Origin: Microvirga guangxiensis
GTDB lineage: Bacteria > Pseudomonadota > Alphaproteobacteria > Rhizobiales > Beijerinckiaceae
Assembly (NCBI RefSeq): GCF_900102135.1
Contig: NZ_FMVJ01000003.1
Location: 310,001 to 374,000 of the forward strand
DNA: 64,000 nucleotides
Reading direction: 5' to 3'
The notes under the pieces are model-generated. The model did not search any database, had not been told where the DNA came from, and saw only the letters and a list, made by a program, of their open reading frames with translations. Below, piece after piece: positions 49,347-58,407 of this stretch (the stretch's first letter is position 1; the number at the start of each line of letters is the position of its first letter). Position numbers and translations under genes: made by a program.

Positions 49347-49925
49347 ATGGCGACGGAAAAACAGCCGACGATCATCAAGAAATATGCCAACCGCCGCCTC
49401 TATCACACCGGCACCTCAGCCTATGTGACGCTGGAAGATCTGGCCGGCATGGTCCGCCAGGGCGACGACTTCGTGGTCTACGACGCGAAGTCGGGAGAGG
49501 ACATCACCCGCAGCGTTCTCACGCAGATCATCTTCGAGCAGGAGAACAAGGAAGGGCAGAACCTCCTGCCCGTCACCGTGCTTCGCCAGCTTATCCGCTT
49601 TTACGGCGACAGCATGCAGGCCCTCGTGCCGAGCTATCTCGAGTTCTCCATGAACAACCTGTCCCAGGAGCAGCAGAAGCTCCGGGATCAGATGACCAGC
49701 GCTTTCGGCTCCGGGGCCTTCCAGGCCATGGAGGAGCAGGTGCGCAAGAACATGAGCTTCTTCACGGAGGCCATGCGCATGTTCTCGCCCTTCCCGCAGG
49801 GGGGAGCGCCCGGCGCTCCCGCGACGAAGGCGACGTCTCAGGCGGAAGAGGGGGGCGATCTCGATGCCCTCAAGCGTCAGATGGCCGACATGCAGGCCAA
49901 GCTCGACAAGCTCGCCGGAAAGTAA
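49347..49925 (+). CDS. phaR: Polyhydroxyalkanoate synthesis repressor PhaR
   Basis: 192 residues. The N-terminal DNA-binding part IIKKYANRRLYHTGTSAYVTLEDLAGMVRQGDDFVVYDAKSGEDITRSVLTQIIFE is the PhaR signature; the later part (SMQALVPSYLEFSMNNLSQEQQKLRDQM) is the PHB accumulation regulator region. A Gly/Pro linker and a coiled-coil ending (DALKRQMADMQAKLDKLAGK) close it. It represses phasin and PHB genes and binds PHB granules. It is divergent from phaA, a classic arrangement. The 3' end is 2 bases from the end of the convergent EAL protein gene. Confidence 0.95.
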   Translation: MATEKQPTIIKKYANRRLYHTGTSAYVTLEDLAGMVRQGDDFVVYDAKSGEDITRSVLTQIIFEQENKEGQNLLPVTVLRQLIRFYGDSMQALVPSYLEFSMNNLSQEQQKLRDQMTSAFGSGAFQAMEEQVRKNMSFFTEAMRMFSPFPQGGAPGAPATKATSQAEEGGDLDALKRQMADMQAKLDKLAGK

Positions 49926-49927
49926 GG

Positions 49928-51538
49928 TCAGGCCCTGGCTTTCTTCAGCAATTGCTTGAGGCCAGCAGGCTCCTGAACGACTGCCGGCTCTCCGAACAGC
50001 GCGCCTTCCAGATAATCCACGCCCCAATCGGACAGCATCCGCGCGGTTGCCTCGTCGTCCACCCATTCGGCTGCGACGGCAAGGCCTGAGTTCTGAGCCT
50101 TGTCCACGAGGGCGCGCACGAAAAGGCGGTCCTGCGTCGAGCGCTTGAGCGGCTGGATGAAGACCCCGTCGATCTTGAGCATGTCGAAGGGCATGTAATG
50201 CAGAACGGATGGCAGGATATGGCCGGAGCCGAACCCTGACAGGGACAGGCCGATGCCGAGGGCCTTCATGGCATGGAGGCGGCCCACAAGGGAGGCGTCC
50301 TTCGCCAGCGCGATCTCCGGCACCTCGATCATGAGGCGCGACTCGATGCCGGGCCGGGCCCCGAGATGGGCGGCAAGGGTCGGCAGCCATTCCGCGTCCA
50401 GCAGGGTTGCGGGCGCGACGGGCAGGGCCATCCGCTCATGAGAGTGTCGGCTCAGATAGTCCGCTGCCAGCTCCAGCATGCGTCCATCCATGAGCAGGCT
50501 CACATTGGCGTCGTTCAGGGGCGGCACGGGACCAAGAGGGATGATCCGCCCATCGGAGGCGCTCAGGGCGGAAGCGGCCTGCATCAGAGCGGGGGCTCTG
50601 CTTCGGGCATCCACCATGGGGCGGCAGGCCAAGGTGAGGCTTCGCTCGTTGAGAGCAGAAATCAAATCGAAGGAAGCCTTCTCGGCCCGCGTCGAGCGGG
50701 GAGCCGGATGAGGATCGTAGAGCTTGAAGGGCTCCTGGCCCGCAAGGGCGGTCTCCAGGGCCTGCTCGGCAAAGCGCAGGAGCTTGGTAGCCTTGAAGGT
50801 GTGGTCCGGCGCGCAGGCGGCGGCAAGCGTCAGCTCGCCTGCGCAATCCTTCAGGAGGCCGGCCGCCCGCAGCATTGCGCTCGAGGCCTCCGAGACCGGG
50901 CAACCGGGCAGCGTCAGAGTGAAGCGGCTGGGGCTCAGGGCGCCGAAATGGTCCTGCCGCCGCATCATCGGGCGCAGTCTGCGGGCGATGATGTCGAGCG
51001 CATCCGAATCGTCACCCTCCAGGGAGCCCACGATCAGGGTGCAGGTCTGGGAGAGGCGAAGGGCCTCGTTGATGCCGTTCTGGATCTGCCGCAGCAGGCC
51101 CGAGCGGGCTTCGATCCGGGCCGGCAGGCAGGCTTGGCCGGGATCGGTCCGCATCAGGCCCCGCACGAAGGCAGGGCGGCCTTGGGCATCCGGCAGCCAG
51201 CGCCCCGCATCCTCAATCATCAGAACCTGATCCGCCGCGAGGCGAAGGGCGTAGCGCGTCTCGAAACTGCCGGAGGAGCAGTCGGCGATCGCCTGCGGAC
51301 GACTGGTGCCGATGCCGGGCTCCACGAGCTGGGCGAAGGCTTTGCCCGTTTTCGGCAGGTCTCGGGCCGGAACGCCCAGAAGGGCAGCCGCATTGGGCCC
51401 CCAGGTCAGGGTGTCCGAGAGAATATCCCAGGAATAGGCGGAGCCGGACTGGGAGGCCGGGAAAGCCTCTTGGCGCTTGCGCGGCGTCCGGGGTGTTCCC
51501 TGAAAGATCCCCGCCCGGCCCGGACGCTTCGTCGCCAT
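49928..51538 (-). CDS. Degenerate EAL-domain protein (PAS-like, GGDEF-like, EAL-like)
   Basis: 536 residues. An N-terminal PAS-like part (about 25-140; YSWDILSDTLTWGPNAAALLGVPA) precedes a vestigial GGDEF region (about 150-280, where the GGDEF signature is replaced by DHFGALSPSRF) and an EAL-like region (about 290-530). The EAL motif itself is absent (LACRPMVDARSR), while the DFG-x-G region reads SGFGSGH and the KIDGVFI and AEWVDDEA segments remain. Several Glu/Asp/Lys catalytic positions are lost, so it probably binds rather than hydrolyses c-di-GMP, or only interacts. Convergent with phaR by 2 bases. Confidence 0.82.
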   Translation of the reverse strand: MATKRPGRAGIFQGTPRTPRKRQEAFPASQSGSAYSWDILSDTLTWGPNAAALLGVPARDLPKTGKAFAQLVEPGIGTSRPQAIADCSSGSFETRYALRLAADQVLMIEDAGRWLPDAQGRPAFVRGLMRTDPGQACLPARIEARSGLLRQIQNGINEALRLSQTCTLIVGSLEGDDSDALDIIARRLRPMMRRQDHFGALSPSRFTLTLPGCPVSEASSAMLRAAGLLKDCAGELTLAAACAPDHTFKATKLLRFAEQALETALAGQEPFKLYDPHPAPRSTRAEKASFDLISALNERSLTLACRPMVDARSRAPALMQAASALSASDGRIIPLGPVPPLNDANVSLLMDGRMLELAADYLSRHSHERMALPVAPATLLDAEWLPTLAAHLGARPGIESRLMIEVPEIALAKDASLVGRLHAMKALGIGLSLSGFGSGHILPSVLHYMPFDMLKIDGVFIQPLKRSTQDRLFVRALVDKAQNSGLAVAAEWVDDEATARMLSDWGVDYLEGALFGEPAVVQEPAGLKQLLKKARA

Positions 51539-51676
51539 TGCTCACACCCCAAAACGCAATACACAGCGGCCGGGAGAAAGCTCCAGCCCGTCAAAAATCG
51601 AGGCTCAAGGATCGGGCTTCAGGCTTAATGATCGGTAAAATCGATAGAGAAATCGGGCCTCTGGGGATTGCGGGCA

Positions 51677-51703
51677 TAAAAAAACCGGCGCGGTGCGCCG
51701 GTT
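51677..51703 (-). terminator. Rho-independent terminator of rpmF
   Basis: AACCGGCGC (51683-51691) pairs with GCGCCGGTT (51695-51703) over a 3-base loop, with seven to eight As on the left that give a T run on the minus strand. It lies 26 bases after the rpmF stop. Confidence 0.88.
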
Positions 51704-51728
51704 CTTTTTACTTGCATGCCGCGTAAAC

Positions 51729-51914
51729 TTACGCGTCAGCCTTCACCTTCAGGACCTGACGGCCACGGTACATGCCGGACTTCAGGTCGATGTGGTGAGG
51801 ACGGCGAAGCTCGCCGGAGTCCTTGTCCTCGATGTAGGTCGGGGCCTTCAAGGCATCGGCGGAGCGACGCATGCCACGCCGCGAGGGCGACGTTTTTCTC
51901 TTAGGAACGGCCAT
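51729..51914 (-). CDS. rpmF: 50S ribosomal protein L32
   Basis: 61 residues, [20 protein letters not shown] and [30 protein letters not shown] are typical alphaproteobacterial L32. The usual zinc-binding cysteine pairs are missing, so this is the zinc-independent (C-minus) form. It binds near the peptidyl-transferase region of the large subunit. ATG at 51914 with GGAG 7 bases upstream. mtgA lies upstream of it in the same direction with a 144-base gap. Confidence 0.95.
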   Translation of the reverse strand: MAVPKRKTSPSRRGMRRSADALKAPTYIEDKDSGELRRPHHIDLKSGMYRGRQVLKVKADA

Positions 51915-52058
51915 TTCTCGTCTCCGGTCAAAAAAGCGGAGCGCCCGCTCAACCGGGGAACGCTCACATCTCAAACTTAATGAGGTTGCGCCTCATACAA
52001 GGTCTTGGAGGAAATATCTAGTCCTTAGTGACTTAAAAAGGCTTTTCATGGTCGCAGC

Positions 52059-52745
52059 TCAAGGTTTCAGGCATTCGCTATAGGGGGCGGCCCCTACCAT
52101 CCGGGCCTGGACCTGCCCTGCCAGGGCATTCAGCCTTGCCGTGGGGCGTCCGGGGTTGCGCCTGAGCGGGTTGGGGAGGGCCTTGGCCAGAAGCGCCGCC
52201 TCACGGCGTGTCAGGTTCTTGGCGGACTTGCGGAAATACTTTTGCGCCGCGGCTTCGGCCCCGAAGATGCCCTCGCCCCATTCGGCCACGTTGAGATAGA
52301 CCTCCATCATCTGGCGCTTGGACCAGATGAGATCGAGATACATGGCGACCGGGATCTCCAGCCCCTTGCGGAGGTAGGAGCGGCTCGGGGTGAGGAACAG
52401 GTTCTTGGCCACCTGCATGGAAATGGTCGAGGCTCCGCGGGACGGGCCATCCTCGTCGGAATCATCGATCACCTCCTGGACGGCGATCCAGTCCACGCCG
52501 CCATGGCTGCAGAAGCGGCTGTCCTCAGCCGTCATGACGGCGAGCGGCAGGTGAGGGGAAATCTCATCGAACGGGACATAGGTGCGCTCCACGCCCTGGA
52601 GCGTGAGCCAGCGGCCGAGCATGAGGGTGGAGACGGGAGGCACGATCCAGTACAAGAGCCCTAGCCAAAAGACGGCTCCGACCCATAAGAGGATAAGGCC
52701 GAGGCCGAACTGGACGAAGCGGCGAAGGAAACGGGCGACCGTCAT
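52059..52745 (-). CDS. mtgA: Monofunctional peptidoglycan glycosyltransferase MtgA
   Basis: 228 residues from the ATG at 52745. One N-terminal membrane segment (LGLILLWVGAVFWLGLLYW) is followed by the GT51 domain with MTAEDSRFCSHGGVDW (catalytic Glu in EDSRF), GPSRGASTISMQVAKNLFLT, and YLDLIWSKRQMMEVYLNVAEWGEGIFGAE. It polymerises lipid II into glycan strands at the outer face of the inner membrane. An ATG at 52850 would add 35 hydrophilic residues and overlap the divergent gene, so the shorter form is chosen. A 26-bp palindrome lies between the two divergent genes. Confidence 0.92.
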   Translation of the reverse strand: MTVARFLRRFVQFGLGLILLWVGAVFWLGLLYWIVPPVSTLMLGRWLTLQGVERTYVPFDEISPHLPLAVMTAEDSRFCSHGGVDWIAVQEVIDDSDEDGPSRGASTISMQVAKNLFLTPSRSYLRKGLEIPVAMYLDLIWSKRQMMEVYLNVAEWGEGIFGAEAAAQKYFRKSAKNLTRREAALLAKALPNPLRRNPGRPTARLNALAGQVQARMVGAAPYSECLKP

Positions 52746-52809
52746 CGGCTCCCGCGACCGTTCCCGCCGCAGAATCCATCCCCGGTCCGTTCGTCCGCCG
52801 CTGTTCTCC

Positions 52810-52835
52810 TCGGAGGGAGCGGCCGCTCCCTCCGA
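52810..52835. repeat. 26-bp perfect palindrome between mtgA and the polyprenyl synthase gene
   Basis: TCGGAGGGAGCGG (52810-52822) is followed at once by its exact reverse complement (52823-52835), so both halves meet without a loop. It sits 14 bases before the start of the plus-strand gene and 65 before the mtgA start. The right edge lies close to the plus-strand Shine-Dalgarno region, so it could act as a DNA operator or as an RNA hairpin. Confidence 0.65.
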
Positions 52836-52848
52836 ATTCGGACTCACC

Positions 52849-53775
52849 ATGACGCCATCCACCAGCACTTTCAGCGCGCGGCTCAATGAGGCCGCAAAGC
52901 TTATCGAAGCCAATCTCGAAGCCTTGCTAGCAGACAATGCTCGCCACGGCGAGATTGCTCGGCCCGCCCGGCTGATGGAGGCCATGCGGTATGCTGTGCT
53001 GGGGGGCGGCAAGCGCCTGCGGCCGTTTCTCGCCATCGAGGCGGCGCGCCTCCTTGGGATGGAGGGACAGGGGCCTTTGAGGGCAGGCTCGGCCATCGAG
53101 CTTCTGCATTGCTATTCCCTGGTCCATGACGACCTGCCGTCGATGGACGACGACGATCTGCGCCGTGGCCGGCCGACCGTGCACAAGGCCTATGACGAGG
53201 CCACGGCAATTCTCGTGGGCGATGCGCTCCAGACCCTCGCCTTCGAGGTGCTGGCCGATCCCGAGACCGATGCCGATCCGGCGGTGCGCTCGGACCTCGT
53301 GCTGGGTCTCGCCCGTGCCTCGGGCCTCGGCGGCATGGTCGGCGGGCAATTGCTCGACCTCTCTGCGGAGGGCCGCTATGGGGCGATCACGATGAAGGAG
53401 CCTGACGTGCGCCAGCTCCAGATGATGAAGACAGGCGCCATCCTCACATTCTCGGTGGAAGCCGGGGCGATTCTCGGCAGAGCCGATCAGGATGCGCGCC
53501 GGCACCTCGTGGAATACGGCCGTGCGCTCGGTGCGGCGTTCCAAGTGGCCGATGACATTCTCGATCGCGAAGCATCAGCAGAAGCGCTCGGCAAGCGCAC
53601 CGGCAAGGACCAGGAAAAGGGCAAGGCCACTCTCGTGGATCTGCTCGGGCTGGAGGGCGCGAAACGCGAATGCCGCGAACTCATCGAGAGGGCGGATGCC
53701 GCGCTCGATCCATTCGGCGACAAGGCGCAGACGTTGCGCGAGGCCGTGCGCTTCGTGGTGGAGCGTGAGGTTTAA
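52849..53775 (+). CDS. Polyprenyl synthetase, farnesyl/geranylgeranyl diphosphate synthase-like
   Basis: 308 residues. The first aspartate-rich motif is DDLPSMDDDDLRRGRPTVHKAY (about residue 95) and the second is FQVADDILDREAS (about residue 235); GGGKRLRPFLAIEAARL and SGLGGMVGGQLLDL are conserved. The DDxxD motif spacing and total length fit IspA-type farnesyl diphosphate synthases or short GGPP synthases. The chain length cannot be fixed from this view. It joins isopentenyl and dimethylallyl units in the cytosol; ispG in the same window supplies the pathway upstream. Its stop overlaps the convergent EamA gene by 3 bases. Confidence 0.87.
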   Translation: MTPSTSTFSARLNEAAKLIEANLEALLADNARHGEIARPARLMEAMRYAVLGGGKRLRPFLAIEAARLLGMEGQGPLRAGSAIELLHCYSLVHDDLPSMDDDDLRRGRPTVHKAYDEATAILVGDALQTLAFEVLADPETDADPAVRSDLVLGLARASGLGGMVGGQLLDLSAEGRYGAITMKEPDVRQLQMMKTGAILTFSVEAGAILGRADQDARRHLVEYGRALGAAFQVADDILDREASAEALGKRTGKDQEKGKATLVDLLGLEGAKRECRELIERADAALDPFGDKAQTLREAVRFVVEREV

Positions 53776-54680
53776 GCGCTCGCCGATGCTCTACGCCTCA
53801 ACCAGCGCGGCAGCTTCATCTCGCTCACGATCACGCCGGCAACGATCAGCGACGCTCCAAGCAGTGCGGCGGCGGGCATGAGTTCGCCATAGAGGCGTCC
53901 CACGATTCCTGCCCACACCGGCTCACCCGCATAGATCAACGTGGCGCGGGTGGGAGACACGCTCTTCTGCGCCCAGTTCATCGCAAGCTGGATGCCTGCG
54001 CTGGCAAGGCCGAGACCGACGGCGCTGAAGATCAGAAGCCATGACGGCTCAGGCAGCGATTCGCCGAGTGGCGCCATAAAGGCGAATGCGAGAACCGATG
54101 TTGTGGCGAGCTGCACAACGGTGACGCGGCGCGCATCCACCTTCCCCGCGAAGCCGCCGATCAGAATGATCTCGGCGGAAATGGCGACGGCGCAGAGAAG
54201 CGTCAGCAACTCGCCGATCCCCATTCCGATCGATGTCCCGTCGGGCCCTGCGAGCAGCGCGAGGCCGATGAAGGCGAAGACGATGCCCGTCCAGGCCATG
54301 ACACTCGGCGGCCTCCTCAGGACCAGCCATTGCAGCAGGGGCACGATCGGCACATAGAGCGCCGTGATGAAGGCCGACTTGCTGCTGGGGATATATTGCA
54401 GCCCGTACGTCTGGAGCGTGTAGCCGAAGAAGATCGCAACACCGATCAGCATGCCGGCCTTGATCTCGAGCCAGGTCAATCCGCGCAGCACCGGCGCTGC
54501 GATGAGCGCCATCATCAGAGCAGCCGTGCCGAAGCGAAGGCCAACGAAGAACAGCGGGCCGCTGACGCTCAGGGCAAGCTGGACGATGAGAAAGGTCGCA
54601 CCCCAGATCATCGTGACGAACACCAGCACAGCCTCGCTGCGGCTGAGGGCGAAGGAGGAAGGGGGTGGGGCGGTGCTCAA
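53772..54680 (-). CDS. EamA/DMT-superfamily transporter
   Basis: 302 residues, ten predicted helices in two repeats (first: LVFVTMIWGATFLIVQLALS; second starting near VAISAEIILIGGFAGKVDARR). An inner-membrane exporter of unknown substrate. Its stop overlaps the end of the convergent prenyl synthase gene. It is the fourth EamA protein in the window. Confidence 0.86.
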   Translation of the reverse strand: MSTAPPPSSFALSRSEAVLVFVTMIWGATFLIVQLALSVSGPLFFVGLRFGTAALMMALIAAPVLRGLTWLEIKAGMLIGVAIFFGYTLQTYGLQYIPSSKSAFITALYVPIVPLLQWLVLRRPPSVMAWTGIVFAFIGLALLAGPDGTSIGMGIGELLTLLCAVAISAEIILIGGFAGKVDARRVTVVQLATTSVLAFAFMAPLGESLPEPSWLLIFSAVGLGLASAGIQLAMNWAQKSVSPTRATLIYAGEPVWAGIVGRLYGELMPAAALLGASLIVAGVIVSEMKLPRWLRRRASASA

Positions 54681-54808
54681 GAGACGGGTCCTCGACGGAA
54701 TGGGCGTCGGTTAGGGGCAATCAGCGCAACGGTCAAGGATGGGCCGGAGGGTGATCGGCTGAGGCGAGTGGGGCTGGTAGGGGTCAATCTTGCCCAACCG
54801 GACCTCAT

Positions 54809-54843
54809 CCCTATTCCCTCGCCGCAAGGAGGGGAGAATAGGG
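54809..54843. repeat. Imperfect hairpin upstream of the EamA gene
   Basis: CCCTATTC (54809-54816) pairs with GAATAGGG (54836-54843), with an inner CCCTC/GAGGG pair around GCCGCAAG. It lies in the 195-base gap between kup and the EamA gene. GC-rich CCCTC-GCAAG-GAGGG motifs are common dispersed sequences in this group (recalled). It may serve as a terminator of kup. Confidence 0.45.
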
Positions 54844-54875
54844 GGAGTTAGAGAGGACGCCTTGAAGGATCCCGT

Positions 54876-56822
54876 TTAAACAGTCACCTGCGTGCCCACT
54901 TCCACCACGCGTCCCGTCGGGATCTGGAAGAAGTCCGTGGCGTCGCTCGCCGACTTTGCGAGGCTGATGAACAGCTTGTCCTGCCAGAGCGGCATGCCCG
55001 ATTGGCTCGCAGGGCGGATCGAACGCCGCGAGAGGAAGAACGACGTCGCCATGATGTCGAACTTGAACCCCTGCTTGCGCAGGATCGCGAGGCCGCGCGG
55101 AATGTTGGGCGTTTCCATGTAGCCGTAGCTCAGGCGGATGCGCCAGAACGAGTCGCCCACATTCTCGATGGCGACGCGATCCTCGTCTTCCACGCGCGGG
55201 ATGTCCTCACCGCGCACGGTGAGAATCACGTTCTTCTCGTGCAGCACCTTGTTGTGCTTCAGGTTGTGCAGAAGCGCGGCGGGAGCGGTGTCGGGATCGC
55301 TCGTGAGGAACACGGCGGTGCCCTTCACGCGATGCGGCGGGCTCTTCTCGAGCATGCCCACCAGTTCGAGCAGGGGCACGTCGATCTTGCGGGTCTTCTC
55401 GAACAGAATCCGCGTTCCCTTCACCCAGGTGAACATGATCACGAAGAAGGTGAGAGCGATCAGCAGGGGCACATAGCCGCCATCCAGGAGCTTGAACAGG
55501 TTCGAGGACAGGAAGGTGAAGTCGAGGGCGATCAGCGGTACCATCACGAGGGCGGTTTTGATCGGACCCCAGCCCCAGACCCGGCTGAACACCAGGCAGG
55601 CGAGCAGCGCCGTCACGATCATCGTGCCGAAGACCGAGATGCCGTAGGCGCTGGCGAGGTTACTCGAGGAGCCGAATGTCAGCACCAGCGTGACGACGGC
55701 GACGAGAAGGAACCAGTTCACGCGTGGCAGATAGATCTGTCCTTGGTGCGTTTCCGAGGTGAAGCGGACCTCCAGGCGCGGCAGGAGGCCGAGCTGCACC
55801 GCCTGCCGCGTCAGGGAGAACGCGCCGGTGATGACGGCCTGGCAGGCGACGATGGTCGCCAAGGTCGCCAGGATCACCAGCGGCAGCAGCAGCCACGGGG
55901 GTGCCAGCAGGAAGAACGGGTTCTCGATCGAATCTGGATTCGAGAGCACGAGCGCGCCCTGCCCGAGATAGTTCAGGGTCAAGGCCGGAAAGATGACTGT
56001 GCCCCAGGCCATGCGGATCGGCTTGCGGCCGAAATGGCCGAGATCCGCATATAGCGCCTCGGCGCCGGTTACGGCGAGGCAGACGCTGCCGAGGATCGCA
56101 AAGGCGGTGCCCGGGTGCGTGACGAGGAAATGCACCCCGTAATAGGGGTTGAAGGCGAGCAGAACCTCCCAGTCATCCGAGATGTGGAGAAGGCCGAGGC
56201 CCGCCATGGTGATGAACCACAGGAGCGTGAGAGGGCCAAAGAGGGCGGCAACCTTGCTGGTGCCGCGGCTCTGCGCGACGAAGAGGCCGATCAGGATCGC
56301 TACCGCAACCGGCAGGATGTAATCCTCGAAAGCCGGAGCGACGAGCTTCATTCCTTCCAGAGCGGACAGAACCGAGATGGCCGGAGTGATGGCGGCGTCG
56401 CCATAGAACAGGGCCGCTCCGGCCATGCCCATCATCAGAACGGGCAGGCTGCGCCGCCCGAGCGCGCGCTGCAGAAGCGCCACCAGCGTCAGAGAGCCGC
56501 CTTCGCCCTTGTTGTCGGCGCGCAGCAGCAGGATCACGTACTTGACGGTCACGGTCAGGATCAGCGCCCAGATGAGGAGCGAGAGAATGCTGATCACCAG
56601 ATCGCGCGTCAGATCGACCGGGACACCGTGGTGGCCTCCGGTCGCGGCAGCGACCGTCTCTCGCATGGCGTAGAGCGGGCTCGTTCCGATGTCGCCGTAA
56701 ACGACGCCGATGGCGCCGAGCGTCAGGGTCCAGAAACTCGCCTTGTGGTGGCTTCCGGGAAGGGTTGCCTCCGGGGCGGCGGAATCCGCGTGCCCGGGAG
56801 CGACAGCATGCTGTTCTGTCAT
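54876..56822 (-). CDS. kup: Low-affinity potassium transporter Kup
   Basis: 648 residues, about 12 hydrophobic helices then a cytoplasmic C-terminal domain. [26 protein letters not shown] and [25 protein letters not shown] are the Kup signatures; [14 protein letters not shown] begins the soluble tail. It imports K+ with protons across the inner membrane. The start is ambiguous: the ATG at 56822 is used, while a GTG at 56927 would add 35 residues without a family match at the extension. The region upstream of 56822 contains interleaved GCGGAC/GTCCGC half-sites. Confidence 0.92.
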   Translation of the reverse strand: MTEQHAVAPGHADSAAPEATLPGSHHKASFWTLTLGAIGVVYGDIGTSPLYAMRETVAAATGGHHGVPVDLTRDLVISILSLLIWALILTVTVKYVILLLRADNKGEGGSLTLVALLQRALGRRSLPVLMMGMAGAALFYGDAAITPAISVLSALEGMKLVAPAFEDYILPVAVAILIGLFVAQSRGTSKVAALFGPLTLLWFITMAGLGLLHISDDWEVLLAFNPYYGVHFLVTHPGTAFAILGSVCLAVTGAEALYADLGHFGRKPIRMAWGTVIFPALTLNYLGQGALVLSNPDSIENPFFLLAPPWLLLPLVILATLATIVACQAVITGAFSLTRQAVQLGLLPRLEVRFTSETHQGQIYLPRVNWFLLVAVVTLVLTFGSSSNLASAYGISVFGTMIVTALLACLVFSRVWGWGPIKTALVMVPLIALDFTFLSSNLFKLLDGGYVPLLIALTFFVIMFTWVKGTRILFEKTRKIDVPLLELVGMLEKSPPHRVKGTAVFLTSDPDTAPAALLHNLKHNKVLHEKNVILTVRGEDIPRVEDEDRVAIENVGDSFWRIRLSYGYMETPNIPRGLAILRKQGFKFDIMATSFFLSRRSIRPASQSGMPLWQDKLFISLAKSASDATDFFQIPTGRVVEVGTQVTV

Positions 56823-56835
56823 GTGTGTTTTCTTT

Positions 56836-56854
56836 GCGGACGTGTCCGCGGACA
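56836..56854. repeat. Interleaved palindromic half-sites upstream of kup
   Basis: GCGGAC (56836-56841), GTCCGC (56844-56849) and GCGGAC-like TCCGCGGACA (56845-56854) form overlapping inverted repeats, including the 12-bp palindrome TGTCCGCGGACA (56843-56854). Only one of the two hairpins can form at a time. It lies 14-32 bases before the chosen kup start, where it could mask or expose the ribosome site. Confidence 0.5.
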
Positions 56855-57015
56855 GCCTTTGTTCCAAGTCACTCTGCAATAACGACGAAGGAAGGAGATC
56901 TTCATCTTCGAGTGCAGTGGCCGTCACTGCTGCCGGCGCGGCGCGCTCTCTAGCACATCGCGCTTGAGCTTAAAACGGAATTTCTCCCAGGGTTCCACGA
57001 GGCTCACGCGCCGAT

Positions 57016-58299
57016 TCACTCGGCGGCGTCGCGCTCCCGCTGGCCATAGGTCTTGCGGATGTAGTCGAGCACGAGAGCTTGGAAGTCCTGGGCAAGCGTC
57101 GGGCCGCGCAGGGTCATCGCCTTCTTGCCGTCGATGAAGACGGGGGCCGCCGGCTGCTCGCCTGTTCCGGGCAGCGAGATGCCGATATTGGCGTGCTTCG
57201 ACTCACCGGGGCCGTTCACGATGCAGCCCATCACGGCCACGTTCAGGTTCTCGACGCCGGGATAGGTGCGCCGCCACTCGGGCATGGAGGTGGAAATCCA
57301 GTTCTGGATGTCCCGCGCCAGCTCTTGGAACACCGAGGACGTGGTGCGTCCGCAGCCGGGGCAGGCGGCCACCAGCGGCACGAAGGTGCGGAAGCCCATG
57401 GTCTGGAGCAGTTCCTGCGCGGTCTTCACCTCGAGCGTACGGTCTCCGCCCGGCTCGGGCGTGAGGGAATAGCGAATCGTATCGCCGATGCCTTCCTGCA
57501 GCAGGATGCCGATGGCCGCGGAGGATGCCACGATGCCCTTGGTGCCCATGCCGGCCTCAGTGAGACCCAGATGGATGGCGTAATCGGAACGGCGGGCAAG
57601 CTCCTGATAGACGGCGATCAAGTCCTGCACGGCGGAAACCTTGGCCGAGAGGATGATGCGGTCCCTCCCTAAGCCGATCTCTTCCGCGCGGGCGGCGGAA
57701 AGCAGGGCGGATTGAATCATCGCCTCGCGCGTCACCCAGCGCATCTCGCGAGGCTTAGCGGAAGCGGCGTTCTCGTTCATGAGGTGCGTGAGGAGCTCCT
57801 GATCGAGGGAACCCCAGTTCGCGCCGATGCGCACGGCCTTGTCGTGCTTGATGGCCAGCTCGACGATGGCGCCGAACTGCCGGTCCTTCTTTTCCTTGAA
57901 GCCCACATTGCCCGGGTTGATGCGGTACTTGTCGAGAGCCTCCGCGCATGCCGGGTGATCGGCCAGAAGCTGATGGCCGATATAATGGAAGTCTCCCACC
58001 AGCGGCACGGTAACGCCGAGCCGGTCGAGCCGCTCGCGGATCTTCGGCACAGCCGCAGCGGCCTCGTCGCGATCCACCGTGATGCGCACGAGCTCCGACC
58101 CGGCGCGGGCGAGCGCCGCGACCTGGGCGACGGTGGCGTCCACATCCGCCGTGTCCGTGTTGGTCATCGACTGGACGACGATCGGTGCGCCGCCGCCGAC
58201 CATGACGGAGCCGACCCGAACGCCTACCGTGCGGTGACGGGGGCTAGGGCCTGCGGGGCGCTCGAAGGGGACGACATTGGAGGAGGACATAAGAGACAT
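57016..58299 (-). CDS. ispG: 4-hydroxy-3-methylbut-2-enyl diphosphate synthase IspG
   Basis: 427 residues. The TIM-barrel part holds [36 protein letters not shown] and [17 protein letters not shown]; the Fe-S cluster cysteines are in [10 protein letters not shown] and [17 protein letters not shown] near the C-terminus. The 4Fe-4S enzyme makes HMBPP in the MEP isoprenoid pathway, feeding the polyprenyl synthase also encoded here. The start is uncertain among ATG 58299, ATG 58290 and an upstream TTG; none has a strong ribosome site. Confidence 0.96.
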   Translation of the reverse strand: MSLMSSSNVVPFERPAGPSPRHRTVGVRVGSVMVGGGAPIVVQSMTNTDTADVDATVAQVAALARAGSELVRITVDRDEAAAAVPKIRERLDRLGVTVPLVGDFHYIGHQLLADHPACAEALDKYRINPGNVGFKEKKDRQFGAIVELAIKHDKAVRIGANWGSLDQELLTHLMNENAASAKPREMRWVTREAMIQSALLSAARAEEIGLGRDRIILSAKVSAVQDLIAVYQELARRSDYAIHLGLTEAGMGTKGIVASSAAIGILLQEGIGDTIRYSLTPEPGGDRTLEVKTAQELLQTMGFRTFVPLVAACPGCGRTTSSVFQELARDIQNWISTSMPEWRRTYPGVENLNVAVMGCIVNGPGESKHANIGISLPGTGEQPAAPVFIDGKKAMTLRGPTLAQDFQALVLDYIRKTYGQRERDAAE

Positions 58300-58407
58300 G
58301 CTGCAATCCGCGGCGGCCGATGACAAGGCCGTCGCCGTTTAGCTGAGGCGAAAACCCCTTCTCGTCAAGCGTAGCCCAGTCAATAGAGTGTCAGATGTGA
58401 TCTGCAA

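Noticed and set aside
56823..56927. GTG-start extension of Kup by 35 residues
   Set aside because: The extension has no family match and the repeat-rich DNA there looks like a leader; kept as an alternative.
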